Source: Nitrospinota bacterium (lineage in GTDB: Bacteria > Nitrospinota > Nitrospinia > Nitrospinales > VA-1). From it: a stretch of DNA of 7,986 bases. Every line of letters begins with the position of its first letter. Within the stretch, counting starts at the first letter, position 1. This document shows positions 6,201 through 7,986 of the stretch, one piece after another. Position numbers and translations under genes: made by a program. The stretch lies in the NCBI GenBank assembly GCA_002731985.1, contig PCCT01000091.1:1-7986 (forward strand), in the 5' to 3' direction. Under the pieces are notes generated by a model that was given only the letters and a program-made list of their open reading frames with translations, did no database searches and was not told where the DNA came from.

Positions 6201-6309
6201 ATGCTTCCGCGCTTCATAATCATTGACAAGCTGGACCTTGTGCCCAGGCCCGATTCGCTTGGATTGATTGCCGAAGCCAACGCAAAATTCATAAAACATT
6301 AAATTATTC
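6201..6309 (+). pseudogene. Diverged fragment of era (G4 region) directly upstream of era
   Basis: The translation from ATG 6201 begins MLPRFIIIDKLDLV and includes GLIAEANAK. It aligns without gaps to era residues 119 onward (around SPKLLIINKLDLV and GLIAEASAK) at a constant offset of 474 bases, with about 20 of 32 residues identical. The longest exact DNA match is 19 bases, 6261-6279 against 6735-6753. The fragment stops at TAA 6300-6302, which aligns with the GAA (Glu) of the IFDEII segment, one G-to-T change. The next two codons (ATT ATT) still match era. The G4 Asn is Asp here, so the piece would not be a working GTP-binding site. It could be read as a 33-residue peptide but is best seen as a remnant of a partial duplication or a second era copy. 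Confidence 0.72.
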
Positions 6310-6320
6310 AGCCACCCAAA

Positions 6321-7244
6321 TTGTCATTGAAAAAAGAAGAAAAGTTTAAATCTGGTTATGCCGCGATTGTTGGTAAGCCCAATGTGGGGAAGTCTACTCT
6401 CCTCAATCGGCTTGTCATGAAAAAGATTGCGGCTATTTCGAACAAACCCCAGACAACAAGAAACAAAATTACAGGCGTGGTTCATTTTCCCGGCGGGCAA
6501 ATCATCTTGCTGGACACACCGGGAATCCATCAAGCCTCCTCCCAGCTCAACCGCCTTATGGTGAAGGCCTCCCTCAGCACCTACCATGATGTCGATCTTG
6601 TTTTGTTCGTTATCGACGCGAAACAGGGATTTGCTGAGAATGATATCTTTGTGATGGATACGTTGAAAAATGTAAAGTCGCCAAAGCTTCTTATTATTAA
6701 TAAGCTGGATCTGGTTGCCAAACCTGATTTATTGGGATTGATTGCCGAAGCCAGCGCGAAGTCAATTTTTGATGAAATTATTCCCGTGTCGGCTTTGCGT
6801 TCAGATGGATTGGAGGATCTAGGACAAACAATTCTTGGTTACCTGCCGGAAGGCCCGCAATATTTTCCTGAGGATATGATAACGGATTGTTCCGAGGAGT
6901 TTCTGGTCGAGGAAATTGTAAGGGAAAAGATTATGCAACGAACGCGTATGGAAATCCCCTATGCTGTTGCGGTAGTGGTTGAAGGAATGAGCGAGGGGCA
7001 TGGAGACGTCTGGGTGATTGATGCGCTGATCATTGTTGAAAAACAATCACAGAAAAAAATTCTGATTGGCGCAAAAGGGGCTATGCTCAAAAAACTCGGG
7101 AAACCGGCACGGGAAGAAATTGAAAGACGTTTTGGTTGTAAAGTGTATCTAAACCTTTTTGTAAAGGTCAAAAATAACTGGAGAGAAGATAGCCGAAGTC
7201 TCCGCGAACTGGGATACCTGCATGATTCAAATAAAGACGGATGA
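6321..7244 (+). CDS. era: GTPase Era, 30S ribosome assembly factor
   Basis: A 307-residue protein, normal for Era, which binds the 3' end of 16S rRNA and the 30S subunit in a GTP-controlled way during maturation. The GTPase motifs are complete: G1 GKPNVGKS (18-25), G2 threonine in QTTRNKITG (44-52), G3 DTPG (65-68), G4 NKLD (127-130) and G5 SAL (about 157-159). The C-terminal KH domain has its signature IGAKGAMLKKLG and ends in the family-typical W-R-E-D segment and LRELGYL. The start is assigned to TTG 6321, since no ATG or GTG precedes the G1 region. This gives the usual short lead-in, but no Shine-Dalgarno is visible, and a second TTG at 6327 is possible. The gene overlaps map by 23 bases. 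Confidence 0.96.
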   Translation: MSLKKEEKFKSGYAAIVGKPNVGKSTLLNRLVMKKIAAISNKPQTTRNKITGVVHFPGGQIILLDTPGIHQASSQLNRLMVKASLSTYHDVDLVLFVIDAKQGFAENDIFVMDTLKNVKSPKLLIINKLDLVAKPDLLGLIAEASAKSIFDEIIPVSALRSDGLEDLGQTILGYLPEGPQYFPEDMITDCSEEFLVEEIVREKIMQRTRMEIPYAVAVVVEGMSEGHGDVWVIDALIIVEKQSQKKILIGAKGAMLKKLGKPAREEIERRFGCKVYLNLFVKVKNNWREDSRSLRELGYLHDSNKDG

Positions 7245-7986
7245 GGATATCGAGGCGATGCGTGAGCCTGCCAGACTTGCGGCAGAAGTTCTTTTGATGA
7301 TCGAACCTTATGTCAAACCGGGGATCACGACCAATCGGTTGAATGATCTTTGCCATGACTATATTGTTTCTCACGGTGCGGTGCCTTCTCCTTTAAACTA
7401 TAGAGGATTTCCAAAAAGCATATGTTCTTCTATTAATGAAGAAATATGCCATGGTATTCCATCTGAACGGAAACTGAGGAACGGCGATGTTATAAATCTG
7501 GACATCACTACCTATATGAATGGATTCCACGGCGATACGAGTAAAACATTTTTTGTTGGTTCGCCGCGAAAAAAAATCAGCCGTTTGGTCGAAACCTGTC
7601 AGCAGTCTTTACAAAAGGCTATTGATGTGGTTCGGCCAGGAGCTAGGCTGGGCGACATTGGCGCGACCATTCAAAACCTTGCTGAGGGAAGAGGCTATTC
7701 TGTTGTCCGCGAATTCTGTGGACACGGGATCGGACGCAACTTTCATGAAGACCCGCAAGTTCTCCATCTTGGGAAATTTGGAGAGGGGGTGGAGTTGAAG
7801 AAAGGAATGGTTTTCACCATTGAGCCTATGATCAATGAGGGGGAGCCTGGTCTTAAAGTTCTATCCGATAAATGGACGGCAGTGACGAAGGATGGATCGA
7901 TATCCGCTCAATTCGAGCACACTCTTGCCGTGATTCAAGGCGGGTGCGAGGTTTTGACCCGCCTGGATGGCCAAACCAGCTTCTGA
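7222..7986 (+). CDS. map: Methionine aminopeptidase, type I
   Basis: A 254-residue enzyme that removes the initiator methionine from nascent proteins in the cytoplasm. It has the pita-bread fold signature and all five dinuclear-metal ligands: D94 (NLDIT), D105 (HGDTSKTF), H168 (GHGIG), E201 (FTIEPM) and E232 (QFEHT). The substrate-contacting histidines H77 (CHGIP) and H175 (FHEDP) are also present. There is no N-terminal zinc-finger extension, so it is the short bacterial type Ia form. The ATG lies inside the 3' end of era in another phase, which points to translational coupling; the only Shine-Dalgarno-like bases are a weak CTGGGAT about 7 bases upstream. The stop codon coincides with the end of the window. 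Confidence 0.97.
   Translation: MIQIKTDEDIEAMREPARLAAEVLLMIEPYVKPGITTNRLNDLCHDYIVSHGAVPSPLNYRGFPKSICSSINEEICHGIPSERKLRNGDVINLDITTYMNGFHGDTSKTFFVGSPRKKISRLVETCQQSLQKAIDVVRPGARLGDIGATIQNLAEGRGYSVVREFCGHGIGRNFHEDPQVLHLGKFGEGVELKKGMVFTIEPMINEGEPGLKVLSDKWTAVTKDGSISAQFEHTLAVIQGGCEVLTRLDGQTSF

Larger units (their letters stand above)
5712..6320. other. 609-base divergent intergenic region between hemW and era, with gene debris
   Basis: No intact recognisable gene lies here. From the hemW side it holds the candidate hemW promoter, a broken or very small unknown coding frame (to 6022), an AT-rich stretch (6023-6197) with a candidate promoter for era, and an era-like fragment (6201-6309). An 11-base direct repeat AGGCCAGTTGG occurs at 5838-5848 and 5980-5990 in different reading phases. 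I saw no tRNA, IS terminal repeats or CRISPR repeats. Confidence 0.6.

Noticed and set aside
6223..6251. TTGACA (6223-6228) as a -35 box for era
   Set aside because: No acceptable -10 follows at 16-18 bases, and the hexamer is part of the era-like codons (ATT GAC AAG).
6053..6292. Minus-strand open frame of about 79 codons in the hemW-era gap
   Set aside because: It is antisense to the era-like fragment, its composition does not look like a real protein, and the plus strand explains the sequence better.

Overview
The window looks like an ordinary stretch of chromosome from a Gram-negative-type bacterium of moderate GC. Two secreted proteins (SH3 pair, TPR) point to an envelope with a periplasm, and a heme/respiration flavour comes from hemW and a cytochrome-oxidase-like membrane protein fused to DUF1858 domains. 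The combination reminds me of Nitrospinota or deltaproteobacterial-type lineages. That is an impression from gene types, not a demonstrated placement.

Layout. Positions 1-822 (minus strand) hold the N-terminal part of a Pro/Ser/Asn/Gln-rich reading frame that runs off the left edge, preceded by a secreted two-SH3-domain protein. A 200-base divergent intergenic region follows. Positions 1028-3108 (plus) carry two closely spaced genes: a membrane-anchored family 2 glycosyltransferase (HpnB/CrtQ-like) and a four-helix cytochrome-oxidase-subunit-I-like protein with two C-terminal DUF1858 domains. They converge on a minus-strand block, 5711 down to 3204: hemW (heme chaperone), a small secreted TPR protein and mazG (NTP pyrophosphohydrolase). 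A 105-base imperfect inverted repeat sits immediately after the hemW stop, and the TPR gene appears to be frameshifted at its 3' end. From 6321 (plus), era and map overlap by 23 bases and form an operon; map ends exactly at the window edge.

The most unusual part is 5712-6320, between hemW and era, which carries no intact recognisable gene. It contains two kinds of debris. One is a short lysine-rich coding frame that looks like the tail of an unknown protein. The other is a diverged, in-frame copy of the G4 region of era (6201-6309), lying directly in front of era itself. The era start, a TTG with no visible Shine-Dalgarno, abuts this fragment.

Functionally, mazG, hemW, era and map are housekeeping genes for nucleotide-pool cleaning, heme delivery, 30S ribosome maturation and N-terminal methionine removal. 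I found no convincing new defence, mobile or CRISPR-like system. The observations worth follow-up are the era partial duplication, the intergenic inverted repeat, the TPR frameshift and the oxidase-like/DUF1858 fusion.
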